Part shown: in pieces, positions 34,571-46,639 of the stretch | Position numbering within the stretch: position 1 is the first letter of the stretch | Layout of the letters: each line of letters begins with the position of its first letter | Assembly (NCBI GenBank): GCA_039619475.1 | Contig: CM077115.1 | Location: forward strand, 398,570,557-398,634,556 | DNA length: 64,000 nucleotides | Direction of reading: 5' to 3' | Source: Icerya purchasi | Lineage: Eukaryota; Arthropoda; Insecta; Hemiptera; Monophlebidae | The notes under the pieces: model-generated | What the model was told of the DNA's origin: nothing | What the model saw: only the letters and a program-made list of their open reading frames with translations | Database searches by the model: none | Translations under genes and position numbers: made by a program

Positions 34571-37013
34571 CAAAAAGATGCTCACCACCTAACAAAACTA
34601 TTATACAAACTGGCAGCGTAAAAGTCCCTTGGTGGTCTAAGGACTGTGCAACTGCAATTAGAAACAGACGGAACGCTTTAAAAAAGTTAAAGTCGAACCC
34701 GAATATGGAAAACCATCTGAATTTTAGAAGACTACGAGCAAAAGCCAGGTATATTCTCAAACAAGCAAAATTAAACTGCTGGAAAAACTATGTAGCAACC
34801 TTGAATCCTGGTACACCGACCAAAGTTGTGTCGAAAAAAATTAAATCCATCAAAAAGTCAACGCCATACTTTACACCGACATACATAAAAATCGGTAGTA
34901 ACATATGCACTAATATTGACAAAATAAACGCCGCGTTTGCAGAATTTTTTACAATGTCAACTAAAGATGAAAATCAATTTATAAACAATACAGAATTATC
35001 CAATACTGGTAAAAATGCTACTTTTGGTCTTAACTTTACCAGCAACAACCAAGAACCATATAACCAACCTATCACCATGGAAGAACTACGTACTGCCATT
35101 AAACGTACTAAACCGAAAGCAGTCGGTTCGGATAATTTTCACATTTATCTTTTAAAATATGCACTTGACTTTATATTAAAAACTCTGCTTGTAATTTACA
35201 ATCGAATATGGTTCTCAGGTAATCTCCCATTGCAATGGAAAAATGCCATTATAATCCCACTACTCGAGACAAATAAGAATCCAACACTCCTCGATAGTTA
35301 CTGACCAATATCTCTTACATCAGTTCTATGTTAAGTGTTAGAAAAAATTATCAATGGCAGACTACTATGGGAAATCGGAACACGTAATTTATTTACAAAT
35401 ATTCAATATGGATTTCGGTCAGGACGATCTACCATTGATCCGATCCTTGCGTTACAGCGCTCCATAAGTAAAGCTTTCTCAAACAAGCACCACTTATTAG
35501 CCGTCTTTTTCGATTTCAAGAAAGCATTTGACAACATATGGAGATACAAAATTCTTTTAACCTTACACTCCTGGAACTTCAAAGGTCGCCTTTGTATGTT
35601 TATTGCAAACTTCCTCTCTGATCGCCGCTTTCAAGTAAGATTGGGATCCGTTCTGTCTGATCCGCATACGGTACGGACAGGAGTTCCCCAGGGATCCGTC
35701 CTCAGCCCAACACTGTTTAATATCGCGATAAATGATATTGTAAATCAAGTGCAAAAATCTGTAAAATCACTCCTTTTTGCAGACGATTTATGCATATTTC
35801 TTCCATGCACTGATATCAACTTAGGAGAAAGCGTTCTGCAGAGCACAATTGATAGACTGCAACAATAGTCAGAAGATAACGGCCTTTGTTTTTCAGCAAC
35901 AAAAACCATAGCAACCCATTTCTGTAGACGGAAAAAGTGCTATCGCATAGTAAGCCTAACCGTCAATAACAACCGTATAGTATTCATAAATAAAGTTGAA
36001 ATATTTAGGAATGACATTTGAAAGCAAACTCACTTGGAAAGCACACATTAACGCATTGAAAACTAGCTGCGGTAAAAAACTAAACCTACTGCGGAAGCTA
36101 TCGCATACAACCTACAGCGCAAGCAGACATAATCTATTAATGCTGTATCGTAAGGTCCAAAATGGATTATGGTGCACCAGCCTATGCTTCCGCTAACATA
36201 TCGACCCTAAAATGTTTGGATACTATCCATCATACCGCTTTGAGGTTGGCAACTGGAGCTTTCCGAACCTCCCCGATACCGAGTCTACTATGTGATTCAG
36301 CGGAGTGGCCATTAGATTTGCGACGAACTTATCTAACCGTGCTGGCTTTCAGCATCATAAGCAGCATAGAGCCAAACTCTCCAGATGATACCACTGAGAA
36401 CCAGAACGGAACAACAATTGATCACGTTATGTCCATTCTACATCAGCTCAACATCCAAATTCGAGTACTGGCCCGCGACTCCATATCTCCTATACCACCA
36501 TGGTGCAACCGAGTCCAGGGCGGCATACAGAGCTTTGAAAATGCGGAAAGCTCCGTTAAAACGATTAACAAACGTGCGTCAACTTCAAACGTAACGGTAC
36601 CGTTTACTGACTTTAAACATCAGCTTAAATGCCATTTTAACAACATCTGGAACAGCGATTGGCAAAAGTTACCAACAGGAAATAAATTACGCTCTATAAA
36701 ATCGTCCACAAAACCATGGCTTTCCTCAAGCCGAGAAAGCAGAAAACAGGAGGTAACGTTATGCAGACTACGACTTGGGTACACTCGCTTTAAACACTCA
36801 TACCTGTTAAATAAAGAACCTGCGCCCCGGTGCCAGACATGTGATTGTCAGCTGACCGTTGAACACCTACTCATTAAATGTCCAGTTTATGAATATTATC
36901 GGAAACAACATAGATTACCATCGAATTTAAAAGATTTGCTGTGCGACGAAGAAACCGTGCTTAACCAACTATTTCAGTTTCTAAATTCTTCTAATTTATT
37001 AAAGTTATTATAA
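34571..37013 (+). pseudogene. Reverse transcriptase protein of family A, three stops and two frameshifts
   Basis: Frame 1 starts within the linker (VPWWSKDC, the block between endonuclease and RT), then PKAVGSDNFHIYLLK, a TGA at 35302-35304 just before PISLTS (expected Arg), a TAA at 35332-35334 (expected Lys before VLEKI), FFDFKKAFDNIW with the first catalytic Asp, GVPQGSVLSPTLFN, and LLFADDLCIF with FADD at 35776-35787. A TAG at 35866-35868 replaces an expected Trp (QQWSEDN). An apparent one-base insertion near 35998 shifts to KYLGMTFESKLTWKAHI; a second shift near 36150 leads to SKMDYGAPAYAS. The last 283-codon frame (to 37013) has the LCRLRLGYTRFKHSYLL block and CQTC...EHLLIKC. RNase H is missing between IPPW and PFTDFKHQL. 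Not functional. Confidence 0.9.
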
Positions 37014-37154
37014 TTTCGCTAATCCTTGTTAATTTCTGTTTATTTTCCTTTTTTCCTTTCTTTCAACTTTCATAATTTTGTAATTTCTTGCCGTGTCTCT
37101 AGCCTAAGTTGCTGTGTACGACACGTAAAATAAATAAATAAATAAATAAAAATA
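34571..37154 (+). mobile_element. 2.6-kb 5'-truncated I-like non-LTR retrotransposon (family A) with 12-bp target duplication
   Basis: A perfect 12-bp repeat, AAAGATTTTTGT, flanks the insertion at 34559-34570 and 37155-37166. The 3' end is an (AAAT)n tail, TAAATAAATAAATAAA, at about 37127-37154, not a pure poly-A. The element begins just upstream of the RT domain; the endonuclease and any ORF1 are missing. The short 3' UTR (37014-37126) is recognisable in antisense at 49313-49410, and the C-terminal coding part at 50830-51255, giving a second copy. The intact duplication says the flanks are undisturbed, although the coding region has decayed. Confidence 0.92.
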
Positions 37155-37169
37155 AAAGATTTTTGTTAA

Positions 37170-39680
37170 AGAATAATCCTGCCATTTCTAAAACTCGACT
37201 ATTTCTATCGAGAAACTATCTTCATTCATCGAATCGTGATATAACTGACGCTCACACAACTATCCTTACATTTTCGATACTATCAAAAAAATTTCTTATC
37301 AAATGGAAAGATTTCAAATTAACCAATTATTTCTTCTTGATGTTGTATTTATGGATTTTATAACGTTAAAGTAAGGCATTAAAAGCGCACATAATTTTTT
37401 TTTTTTTGGGGGGGGGCTTTGAACACATAAAAATTAAATTTTATTTATAAAATAATTTCAAAATGACTAATTAATTCTTCTTCGTATTACGGATTTTGTA
37501 AAACAGATTATTAAAAGCGCGTATGAAAATTGCGTACTAGTTAAGGCGTTAACATATTTCACAACAACTTCTTTAAATGTTCGAAGTTCTTGATTTCTTT
37601 TTCGTTTTTTTGTTGTTTTTTTTTTAGTTAAAGCTTCTTTTGCCGACAAAAACTTTTTAATTCATAGAAATAATTCATAGAGCTTTATCAAATGTAACTC
37701 CTTGAAGCGAAACTTATTTCATCTTTTTCATTGAACTATTACATCCTGTTTGTTAATTAATTAATGGAATAAAATGAAGATTATAAACATTTATTTCCAA
37801 GAAGACACTTTTACAATACTCTATAATTTTCATGATTTTACTCATCTTTCTGTTTCAAATGAAAATGTAACGCTTGATTAAACACGATTTGTATTTTATT
37901 TATTTTGCTTTACAGGTATAACATCAAAGTACCGTATGAAATTTTTAGTGCGTCCCGAAAAAAATTAACTTACAACCAGGCACTCTCGATGACAATACGC
38001 TATTGAAATTTGTAATTTGCTACTTGAAGCGGAAACAAAATCTACATGTAATTCGATAGAAGCGAATCTTTGCAAGCGAATTTATCTCGATGTTTGCTTT
38101 CCTAAAAAAGCTTCATCAAAGACGAGTTCTGTCACATTAATAATAGTTTTCAACGTTTTCAAAAAATAATAAGCAGGCCATTGTTGGAAGGACGAAATAA
38201 ATAAATGCGCCATACTCGTAATATTAAAGTTTAGAATTTCTAACGGGGGTTACAGTTGCATCGCTTTTTTAAAGTTTTACACAGCTGTATGGAAGCCGAG
38301 TTTCTTTAGCGTTTTTGGAATAAATTTTAAAAATGTTTGAAAATAGAATTTAAAAAAAAATACGTATTATATATAATAGTATATGCAATTCTACGAAGGT
38401 AATAATAAGAAGAATATGATTTTGCAAAGAGTTTTATCTATCATTAAGCTCGCCTTTCGGAAATAAAGTAATATGTAAAATGAAAACAGAAATGAAGATA
38501 TCGCTTGCTGAACTGTTGTTATTAGTAGCTGGTGTATGAAGACGCACTTGGGTTAAACATAAATTCGATAAACATTGAAAATGGCGCGTACCTGGCAATT
38601 CCTCGGATTTCCCAGTTGTGTTTTTGCTGAAAGGCGAGAGAGCATTAACCCGCTCTTTTTCTGTTCGCGAAATTATAGACATTTATACCGAAACTGAATA
38701 CATGCGCAAACCATAAATTAATTTTTATCGACATCAGCGAACCATTTTTTTTTTCTTTAATATTTCACCATTTTTTTCCGAAGCTACGTTTTGTTCGTCC
38801 GTGTTTCCTTATCATGCTCGATTCAACTGCTTCATAATACTAAGTAAAAGTAAAGTAAGTCCCATATATCCTTGATAAGGTATCATGGATTGTGAAGTTA
38901 AGCTTTTCATATTGTACTAAGCCTGATGGTTCTGATGAGAGTACTGAGGCCAGTTCCTTTCTCTTGGCCGCATTTACTTTCCCCCAGATAATTCTCTAGT
39001 ACCCAATTCAATTTCAGATTAAGTATAAAGCGACTTGGATCCAGAATGGGGCAAGCCTCGATAACCTATGGCACCGCTGATTTGGTAGCCAAACGCCTTA
39101 ATCTCTAGACTACCACGCTGCTGCCTTCGTAATACTACCGATAGTTACTTAAAATACACAGTATAAAGTAGATTTCAGTAACAACGGTAGAGTTATCATT
39201 GTTCAATCGAAGTTACCACCTTAATAATCAGCCAGCCTATTCTTTGTTTCGGCAATCTCGCATTTGTTTTATTAACTTCTTTACCATCAATCCGCCAAGT
39301 GATGTTAAAGTCCGAAGCATCATATCCTATGTCCAATAAGTATGTCTAGTTTTTAAATTGGTTTGATCTTTCTTATTCCTTTTCGGTTTTGTTATTAGGC
39401 ATAGCTCTTATTCTTTGATGGATTTGAGGCAGCATGTTACGCGTGTTTGTACGTATAAATTTACCGATCGATACGATATCGGGTCGTATTTTGAGGTCAT
39501 TCATTTAGTTCCCAACCGCAATGCTGAGTTGGTAAATTTTCGATAGAGAATGATCGCACTGCTTTTTCTGTATAACACCATAGAAATATACGCACAAATT
39601 AAATAAGCATTTAGGCAAATAAATTATAGCAGCTATAAATTTAGATTATATTTTGATATTGGTACTAGCCCGATATGTAT
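37170..39680. other. No host gene recognised; one SINE-like relic inside
   Basis: Homopolymers at 37398-37416 (T then G). Frames 37467-37649 and 38434-38682 minus are open but motif-free. The tRNA-like relic at 38855-39135 is listed separately. Confidence 0.5.
38855..39135 (-). repeat. Probable decayed tRNA-derived SINE
   Basis: Near the right edge the minus strand gives TAGTCTAGAGATTAAGGC (39095-39112), close to a tRNA A-box region, followed by GCGTTTGGCTACC and, about 40 bp on, GGTTATCGAGGCTTG (39050-39070), a degraded B box. The remaining body resembles no gene. A-to-B spacing fits an RNA polymerase III promoter. The start of a similar head is at 33000-33062. Confidence 0.45.
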
Positions 39681-39722
39681 GTGGATGATGGTTGAACATG
39701 ATGTAAGCGAAACGTATTCAAA

Positions 39723-40224
39723 TATAACGCTAAAAATAGTCAATTATAAAATGTGTTTTTACAAAAAATAAATACCGACTTCAAGGTTTATTATAAAAAT
39801 TTAATAAAAACGAACTAGAAAGTAAAAAGTAATTGAATAAAAATGCACTAAAAAGTAAAAAATAATTACTCCCGATAAGAAAATATATATCAGAGTGATA
39901 TAACTTAAGTGGTGATATCGTAATTCTTATACATTAACTTTTTGGAGTCGGCATCAAATTCATATTAAAATGATAACTAAAAACTGCATTTGATGCCGAC
40001 TCCAAAAAGTTAATGTATAAGAATTACGATATCACCACTTAAGTTATATCACTCTGATATATATTTTCTTATCGGGAGTAATTATTTTTTACTTTTTAGT
40101 GCATTTTTATTCAATTACTTTTTACTTTCTAGTTCGTTTTTATTAAATTTTTATAATAAACCTTGAAGTCGGTATTTATTTTTTGTAAAAAAACATTTTA
40201 TAATTGACTATTTTTAGCGCTATA
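39723..40224. repeat. Near-perfect 0.5-kb palindrome (232-bp arms, 28-nt loop), possibly a foldback MITE
   Basis: The left arm 39728-39959 and right arm 39988-40219 are reverse complements over 232 positions with a single mismatch that I find (GTTTT against TTTTT near 39753/40194). The loop is 39960-39987. Pairing extends outward to 39723 and 40224 with one more mismatch, and TA dinucleotides sit at 39725-39726 and 40221-40222, as for a TA-targeting element with ends (A/G)CGCTAAAAATAG. The right side runs into (TA)n at about 40226-40262. No frame of note. If transcribed it would give a long double-stranded hairpin. Confidence 0.96.
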
Positions 40225-40264
40225 AATATATATATATATATATGTATATATATGTATATAATCG

Positions 40265-41821
40265 AACGAAAACGTTACATGATTTTGTGTAAAACTGACC
40301 AAGTCATTAATATATTATTGTGTCGTTCTTACGCCACGGATAATATGAAAAAAAAAATGTTATAAATACCATGCCTAGAAAAATCGTTATAAAAAATGTA
40401 ACTGAAAAATAGAAATGTCTGCGAGAACCGTAAATTATTTATTTTTTGAAAGAATTTAAAATTTGTTTTTCCACCGGAACTGTAGAACATCTATCACATG
40501 TTATGGTGTTCTAGAAGGTGTCGTCATCGTTCCTAAAGCGAGATTCAAGGTATTCAGTTCCATATATATATATATTTATATATTGACAGATTTATTATAA
40601 GAAAGAAAAACGTTGTAAATAGTTTTTATTATTGAAAAAAAAAACCAAAAAAACACGATAATCGTAAACCAAAAAATCAAAAGTTTGTTTGTTTTTTTTT
40701 TGTATATTTAACGCTAATTTATTTAGAAGAATTTGGCAAATTGTGCACTGCACGAAAATGATTTAGCGAGATTGAATTATCACGTTGAAGTTATAAAAAT
40801 AGTTTTGATGTTAATATTTATAATAATATCTCTTTGTTTTGTTTTTTTTTAATATTAAAGTTCTTACGACAACCTATAATTTGTTTTAAATTTTGTCACA
40901 ATTGTAGCGTCGAGAAAAGTTGGTTAAAGTTTTGAAGCCAGTCTCTTGAAATTTGAGAAGGTAAACTTTTATTCAAGCCGAAGAATTCTGTTTTTCGCTG
41001 TAGGTTTACCGTTAATTTGTGCAGATTCTAACTAGATAGGAGATAAAGTGGGGTAAGATTTCATTTTAACGCGCAACATGGCGCTTGATTTAATTATTAA
41101 TTAGGTGTGCGCGTAAAAAATTTAGAAACAGTTTCCTAATTCAAAGGTTTCAAAAATAAAATCGAAATTTTTCCGGTATTTTATCGGTATTTTCTGAATA
41201 TTTGAATCAGTGCAGTGTTTTGTCCACCTTTGTGAACATAAATTCCTACTATTCCGACTCCATATCCAATTTCCTCAAACAAATGGAAGCAGCGTTCTGA
41301 GTACAGATATCATTGTCAATGTCACGCTTATATTCACAATAATTTCTGTTCATCTACCGAATAAATATAGAAATATGGAAATTGTCACATCTACGAATAT
41401 ACGCTGAAATTGATCACGTCCTAGACATGTATGTTATATAGTTCAGTGGCGAATCCCAATTTTTTCTCCGGTACTTCTCTAAGCCAGAAACAGTGTTGAA
41501 ATCAAATTAACTAAACCGAATTAGAAAGCTATCTTTTTTTCTTTTTTTTTTTGTATTTCAAAAAATAAAAAATTTAATTTAAGCAAAGGAAAACTGATGT
41601 TTAAATTTCGATAAAGACATTTATGTAAAAAAGAAATAATTCAAAATGAATTCGACAAAAATAAATAAATAAATAGAAGGGATTATTCAAAACTGTACAA
41701 ATTAATGTACAGTTTCGTCTTATAATAATGAAAAGAAAAATTAACTATATTATTTACCGGAAAATTACAAACACATGCTTTGACATATGACTAGGCGTAC
41801 CGAAGGATTCGTCACTGACAC

Positions 41822-41825
<4 letters not shown>
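40265..41825. other. No recognisable gene
   Basis: AT-rich; short (TA)n at 40563-40585. The frame 41210-41407 plus has no motif. Confidence 0.5.

Positions 41826-41829
<4 letters not shown>

Positions 41830-41862
<33 letters not shown>
41830..41862. repeat. (TA)n microsatellite
   Basis: TA units with single interruptions next to the inverted repeat at 41876-41989. Confidence 0.9.
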
Positions 41863-41867
<5 letters not shown>

Positions 41868-41875
41868 TTACAATA

Positions 41876-41989
41876 TATTTTATAAGAACAACGTAATAAG
41901 AATGTACGAATCAACACACATACATATATGTATATACACAAGTAAGCATGTTGATCCGTGCATTCTTATTAAGTTGTTCCGGTAAAATA
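41876..41989. repeat. Imperfect inverted repeat (41-bp arms)
   Basis: Left arm 41876-41916 and right arm 41949-41989 match at 35 of 41 positions; the best block is GAACAAC(G/T)TAATAAGAATG. The 32-nt loop itself has a TACATATATGTATA palindrome. Could be a short MITE or a hairpin RNA; no clear flanking duplication. Confidence 0.8.
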
Positions 41990-41999
41990 GATTTTTGCA

Positions 42000-44900
42000 G
42001 AGTGTTAATAATCTGGATACTTTTAATTATAAGTTTAATTACATTCAATTACGTTAAAAAATAAGAAAACAAATAAACAAATAAAAATTTAATTCATTGA
42101 ATATGTAATATTTCATTAAATTTAAATTTACTTCGATAATTTTTATAGTAGTAGACTATTAAAATGTTTTCCTCTTCACCGCGTGACTATTTATAAACAC
42201 AACTGACGATTCCATTTTGCAAAATAAACCGTAAATTTTTAAAGTAAAAATTATAGAACGAAACACGAATAAAAGCGATAGTGTAAACAAATCAATTACC
42301 GCCAGCAACGCGTGCCGGCAAGAATGGGCAGTTTAAGACAACCGGTGGTAGATGCCCCGTTTAGCCCTGACTTTACACAGACAAGATATTCTATGGTCTT
42401 TTTGCATTCGTAAGGTTTCACAGCTTTAGAATGTGTAAAGATATGGGCCTCAGCGGTTAGAATGAAGCGGTCTGAAACCGGTTTAAAATCGGAAAGTTGC
42501 ATGTTCAAAAAATACGGCCTGTCGCAAGCGTATTCGAGGGAAACGCTAAAACGAGAGAAAAGGCTATAAATACATGTTCTGGTTAAAAATGACTTTGGCA
42601 CATCAAATTATAGAAGGTCGCAAAAAAAAAAAAGAAGAGTCTCGCGCATGAAATCTTCGACGGCTAAAGAAATACGCGATAAAGAGTCGGGCTTTTATTT
42701 GAAAAATCATCTGGAATGCTTTTCCGGAATTGTGTTAGTTCGACCGAAGATGAGACTTTATCTGCGATTTAGGTACACGTCTGAACGATGATTTGTGAAC
42801 GAAAAATGTTATCATTGGCGACCGGCTCCTTTTTGACATAGTCGCATACGTTCATTCGTTTTCCTATCTTTCAAATGCCGAGAACTGTTTCCGCTTTATT
42901 CGAGATAATTTGTATTTTTTTTTTTTTTTCGTTTCAGTTCAGTGCCAATGATCGACAAAAAGGACACGTCAAACTGACGAAAATAAAAAAAAAAATATCG
43001 ACTAAACAGTACAAACGTGAATATTTTCTAGTAAATTTGCAACTAAGCAGCACAAAAAAAAAAAAAAAAAAAAAAGAACTGAATCTTATTGTCTAAAACT
43101 ATTGCGAAAGATAAGCTTCAGCAGTAGCAAAAAAACGGCCTTTTTTGATAGAATTTAAAACTGTACCGCTCAAAAATTAGTTAACGAACTGTCACGCTGT
43201 TATTGGAAACGTCCAAGAGCAAGCGCTATTTATCTATTCGTTGGCAAGCGAAAAACATTCCTTTTTGCGTCATTCAACCGAGAAAATTTGAAACTTTACA
43301 ATAATGAAAATAAACACGATGCTGAACAGGAAATGATGGAAGTTTCAAGAACCCTATTTACAAAATATCGCACGGAAAGGGGGGGGGGTCGAAGATTCGT
43401 AATAGACGTCCTCCTCCGTTGAAGGCTCATAAAAGAGTTCCTTGCGCAATCGCCTTCATTTCCATAGCGTTCATTTTCCGTGAATGATGCCGGCTACGAT
43501 TTAAGCCTTTACGAGCACTTGCTGCGATGAAAGAAATTGTTGCGGATGTGTTCCATACGCCGAATAGTTATCAGGTAGAACGAGTTCTTCCGGTGGAATG
43601 AGGAACTATTTTTTCGGAAATAGAACCGAATAAAAAAAAATAGATTCGAAGAAAATATAAAAGCAAATCGGTGACAAAGTCCAAGAAAATAATTTAACTG
43701 GCTCTTCTGGTAAACCGAGCGGAGGAATTTCCTAGAATCGCGTAAAAATTGTCCTCGTCAACGAGAAGCAATTTAAAATTTAAATAAGCGACAGCAAAAA
43801 AAAAAAAAAATCTCGATTTGTCTAATTTTTCCGGCTTGCGCTCGCGTCGTTTTCGCCTATTATGCTCGACCGGGCGGGCGAATAATTGCCAAATGATCGC
43901 CTTTTCGGCCGAATTCTCGCCAATTCATTTTGGCAAATTTTTCACGGCCCAAACGGTTCAGTTAACGTTGGCACGCGCAATTTCAGCGTGGCGCGCTTTG
44001 GTGCCGGATGTTCCGTGTACAATACCGGCTCTGAAATGTCGGTCCGGTTTTAGTGTTGATTTCGAGCTACGCCGGAAACCAAATGACTGCAAACATTTTT
44101 CATAATCAGCGGTAGAGGCGACATCTACGCTCGCTTTAGTAAATGGAGTTTTACGGTCGCACCGGATTATACGAAAAGTTACTGGGCGCGTGTGAAATGC
44201 GGCTCGAACTTCCGGCTAACGTAAATAATTTTCAGCGTTAAAATTTTATTATCCATCCTCTTCGATGCTGATAACGCTTTAGACCACGATATTTCAGTTT
44301 TTTCTTCGATTTACAGCCAGCTAAACGTCATTAAATTTAATCGCTTCGATTCATAAAAAAAATTATTATTAAATAAAAGGCGTTAAATTTTGTATAATCA
44401 GCGAAACCGCATTGGTCGATAAAAAACATTGTAACAGGGTTGTTTGTTTTTTTTTTTGCTCTTGTTTTTTCGCTACAATAAAATAATTTATCAGCTGCTT
44501 ACAACTTTTTTGAAGAACCGCTGAAATTTCTTGTATTTTTTTTCGGCTAACATTATCGATCTGAAAGTACCGGATGTATCTTATACTAATATATAAAAGC
44601 CGTACGACGTAACTAAAATAGTTTCAAGTTTAATAAGCATTCGAAAGAAATTATCTTCTCTTTTTTTTATAAAATAATCATTTCGCCGGCGTTTACGCTG
44701 CTACAATAAACAATCATGCAGAATCTACATTATACTGAACAAAATGAAAAAAGTTTGATCGAATAATTGCTACGCCACAGCCTGTACAAATATATTTATC
44801 GCGAATAGGGAATTGTTTTCCAGCTACCACCGTGACGAACACTGCTGCCGTAAAATCGAAAACAATCAATAGAAATAAACGTTCGGACACCGTGATCAGG

Positions 44901-45820
44901 GGGAGATTAATAAAGAAGATGAATATTTGGAACAGAGGTGCGAACTAGCTTAATGAGAGCTAGATGGATAGAACGAAGAAAAGATCTTTTCTCGCGAGTA
45001 TCACGGCGAAAACGAAATAACGTAAAACCTCGAGTTGATATGTTGCAGAATTCTGTAAGGCAAGTCTCATCGGTAGTTACACTTGGCGGATGCCTTTTGA
45101 ACTTTGGTGTCGATGACGAAAAAATATTAAACTTCAAATTCTGCCTCAAAAAAACAACAAAAAAAAAACAAAAAAAAAAAACGCTTTAATAGAGAGAAGT
45201 GTCCATGCTTCGGGCACATACCTGATTCAACGGAGTTTTGCGATGTTATTCTATTTCCAGTCCTACAGAAGGGCGACTATATCAACTCTGATGACTATGC
45301 TCCTGGTAAGAATCCATTCCATGCAAAGCGCGTCTTGGTTCCGCATCTAGCGATCAACGAAATGATCAAAAAAAAAAAAAATGCGACAAAAGTTTCGATT
45401 GCACCTAGATTACAAATAATCTTCGAACAATCCTCGATCGCAGTGACTCGCAACAAAGACGAAGACATAGAAATACTGGATAACAGCTTGTACTGCAAAA
45501 ACTTGGAACCCGACATGCACATACATCATCAAGTTGTGGCACCTGTACCAGATGCTGTTTTTTTTTAATCAGTTTTATTTCTTTTATCTTTATATATTCT
45601 GTCTTTTAATTATGATTAAATATTAATATTATTTCTTTTAATGAACTGATATAAACATTTTGCCTTGTCAGATTTTCTACTATTTGTACTATAGATGTAG
45701 GGTTATACCTCTCGGAACAGAAAAACTATGAATTATTTCCTCCCATTTTCATTTTTCAGACATTGCTATACCTAGTGTTCAACCGTCAGACTTCTATACC
45801 GCAATTCTAGCATCGTCCGG
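42000..45820. other. No recognisable gene
   Basis: The block 43830-44110 is richer in CpG than its surroundings and holds a 95-codon plus frame (43818-44105) without a known motif. The frame 45335-45568 plus follows a phrase VLQKGDYINSDDYAP (45262-45306) that faintly recalls the GD....YRPI entry of RT, but nothing downstream supports it. A-runs at 43054-43075 and 45168-45180; G10 at 43379-43388. Confidence 0.45.
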
Positions 45821-45824
45821 CCGA

Positions 45825-46230
45825 TATTATGTAGCTAAGTGTTGAGGAATACAATAATGGCGCCTAATCTCGATCTTATTAATTATATGGCGGTCACGGG
45901 TTCGATCCCGAGCGACGACAGAACTTATTACAAGAATTAAATAAAATAAATACTCTACTAATAATCACGTGGAAGGCAATGGCAAACCACCACGTACAAC
46001 ATCATATGCGCGCTAGGTCAGTACACAGCAGATCCACACGGGACTGCACTTGTATATCGATAAATTAAACGATTACTAATCAGTTCCGAATGTAGTCTTG
46101 CGTGTGTACACCTGCGTTGCATATTACAGTTGCCTGGTACACAACCTGTATCGGTACAGCTAAATGTACGAATAGGTTGCGCCAACACGCTATGGTAGCG
46201 TGTACGGCACCTGAAGAAGAAGAAGTCTCT
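45825..46230 (+). repeat. Probable tRNA-derived SINE with GAA-rich tail
   Basis: TAGCTAAGTGTTGAG at 45832-45846 resembles an A box, and GGTTCGATCCC at 45899-45909 is a full B-box match, so an RNA polymerase III promoter is likely. It is followed by GGAAGGCAATGGCAAAC (45971-45987), a block also present in reverse at 61780-61796. A GAAGAAGAAGAAG tail lies at about 46214-46226. The tRNA cloverleaf is not intact, so it is not called a tRNA gene. Confidence 0.55.
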
Positions 46231-46382
46231 GTTTATATCCCAGGAGATGTCGTATAATTTCATTTTATAATAAGTGATGTATCTTTTACTCTCTCCTATT
46301 GTTCGATATCACTTACTCCATTCTATATACATGATTTCTTTAATCCCATGATATTTGTATTCTACCCAGTCTTAATGTCTCA

Positions 46383-46530
46383 TTTTCGTCTTTGAGCATT
46401 TCCGGCTATAAAATCAACAATTTCGTTTCCTAATATTCCGACATGAGCCGGGATCCATTTGACTGTTACTTTATTTACTTGCTGCTTTAATTGCCATTTC
46501 AGCCTTTTAATTTCTTTTATATACCTTTTT
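46383..46530 (-). pseudogene. RNase H relic of a non-LTR retrotransposon
   Basis: The minus strand reads LKQQVNKVTVKWIPAHVGIL, then GNEIVDFIAGNAQRRK before a stop. WIPAHVGI.GNE..D is the conserved His/Asp block of retrotransposon RNase H. Wording differs from alpha and beta, so it is from another I-like family. Neighbouring sequence upstream (to about 46620) may belong to the same relic but is unrecognisable. Confidence 0.72.
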
Positions 46531-46639
46531 TTGTTTTAGCCTGCTGGCGTTTATATTTTAAATAGTTTTGCCTAAAGCAGCTCTTCTCAATGCTACTAAT
46601 TTATTGCAGTCTGCATTCCGCCGAAATTGGTGAAATTGT

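Noticed and set aside
45262..45568. RT entry motif VLQKGDYINSDDYAP followed by a 77-codon frame
   Set aside because: No other RT motif nearby in any frame; likely coincidence.
45832..45912. tRNA gene (A box and perfect B box)
   Set aside because: No foldable acceptor or anticodon stem, and spacing and downstream sequence look like a SINE.
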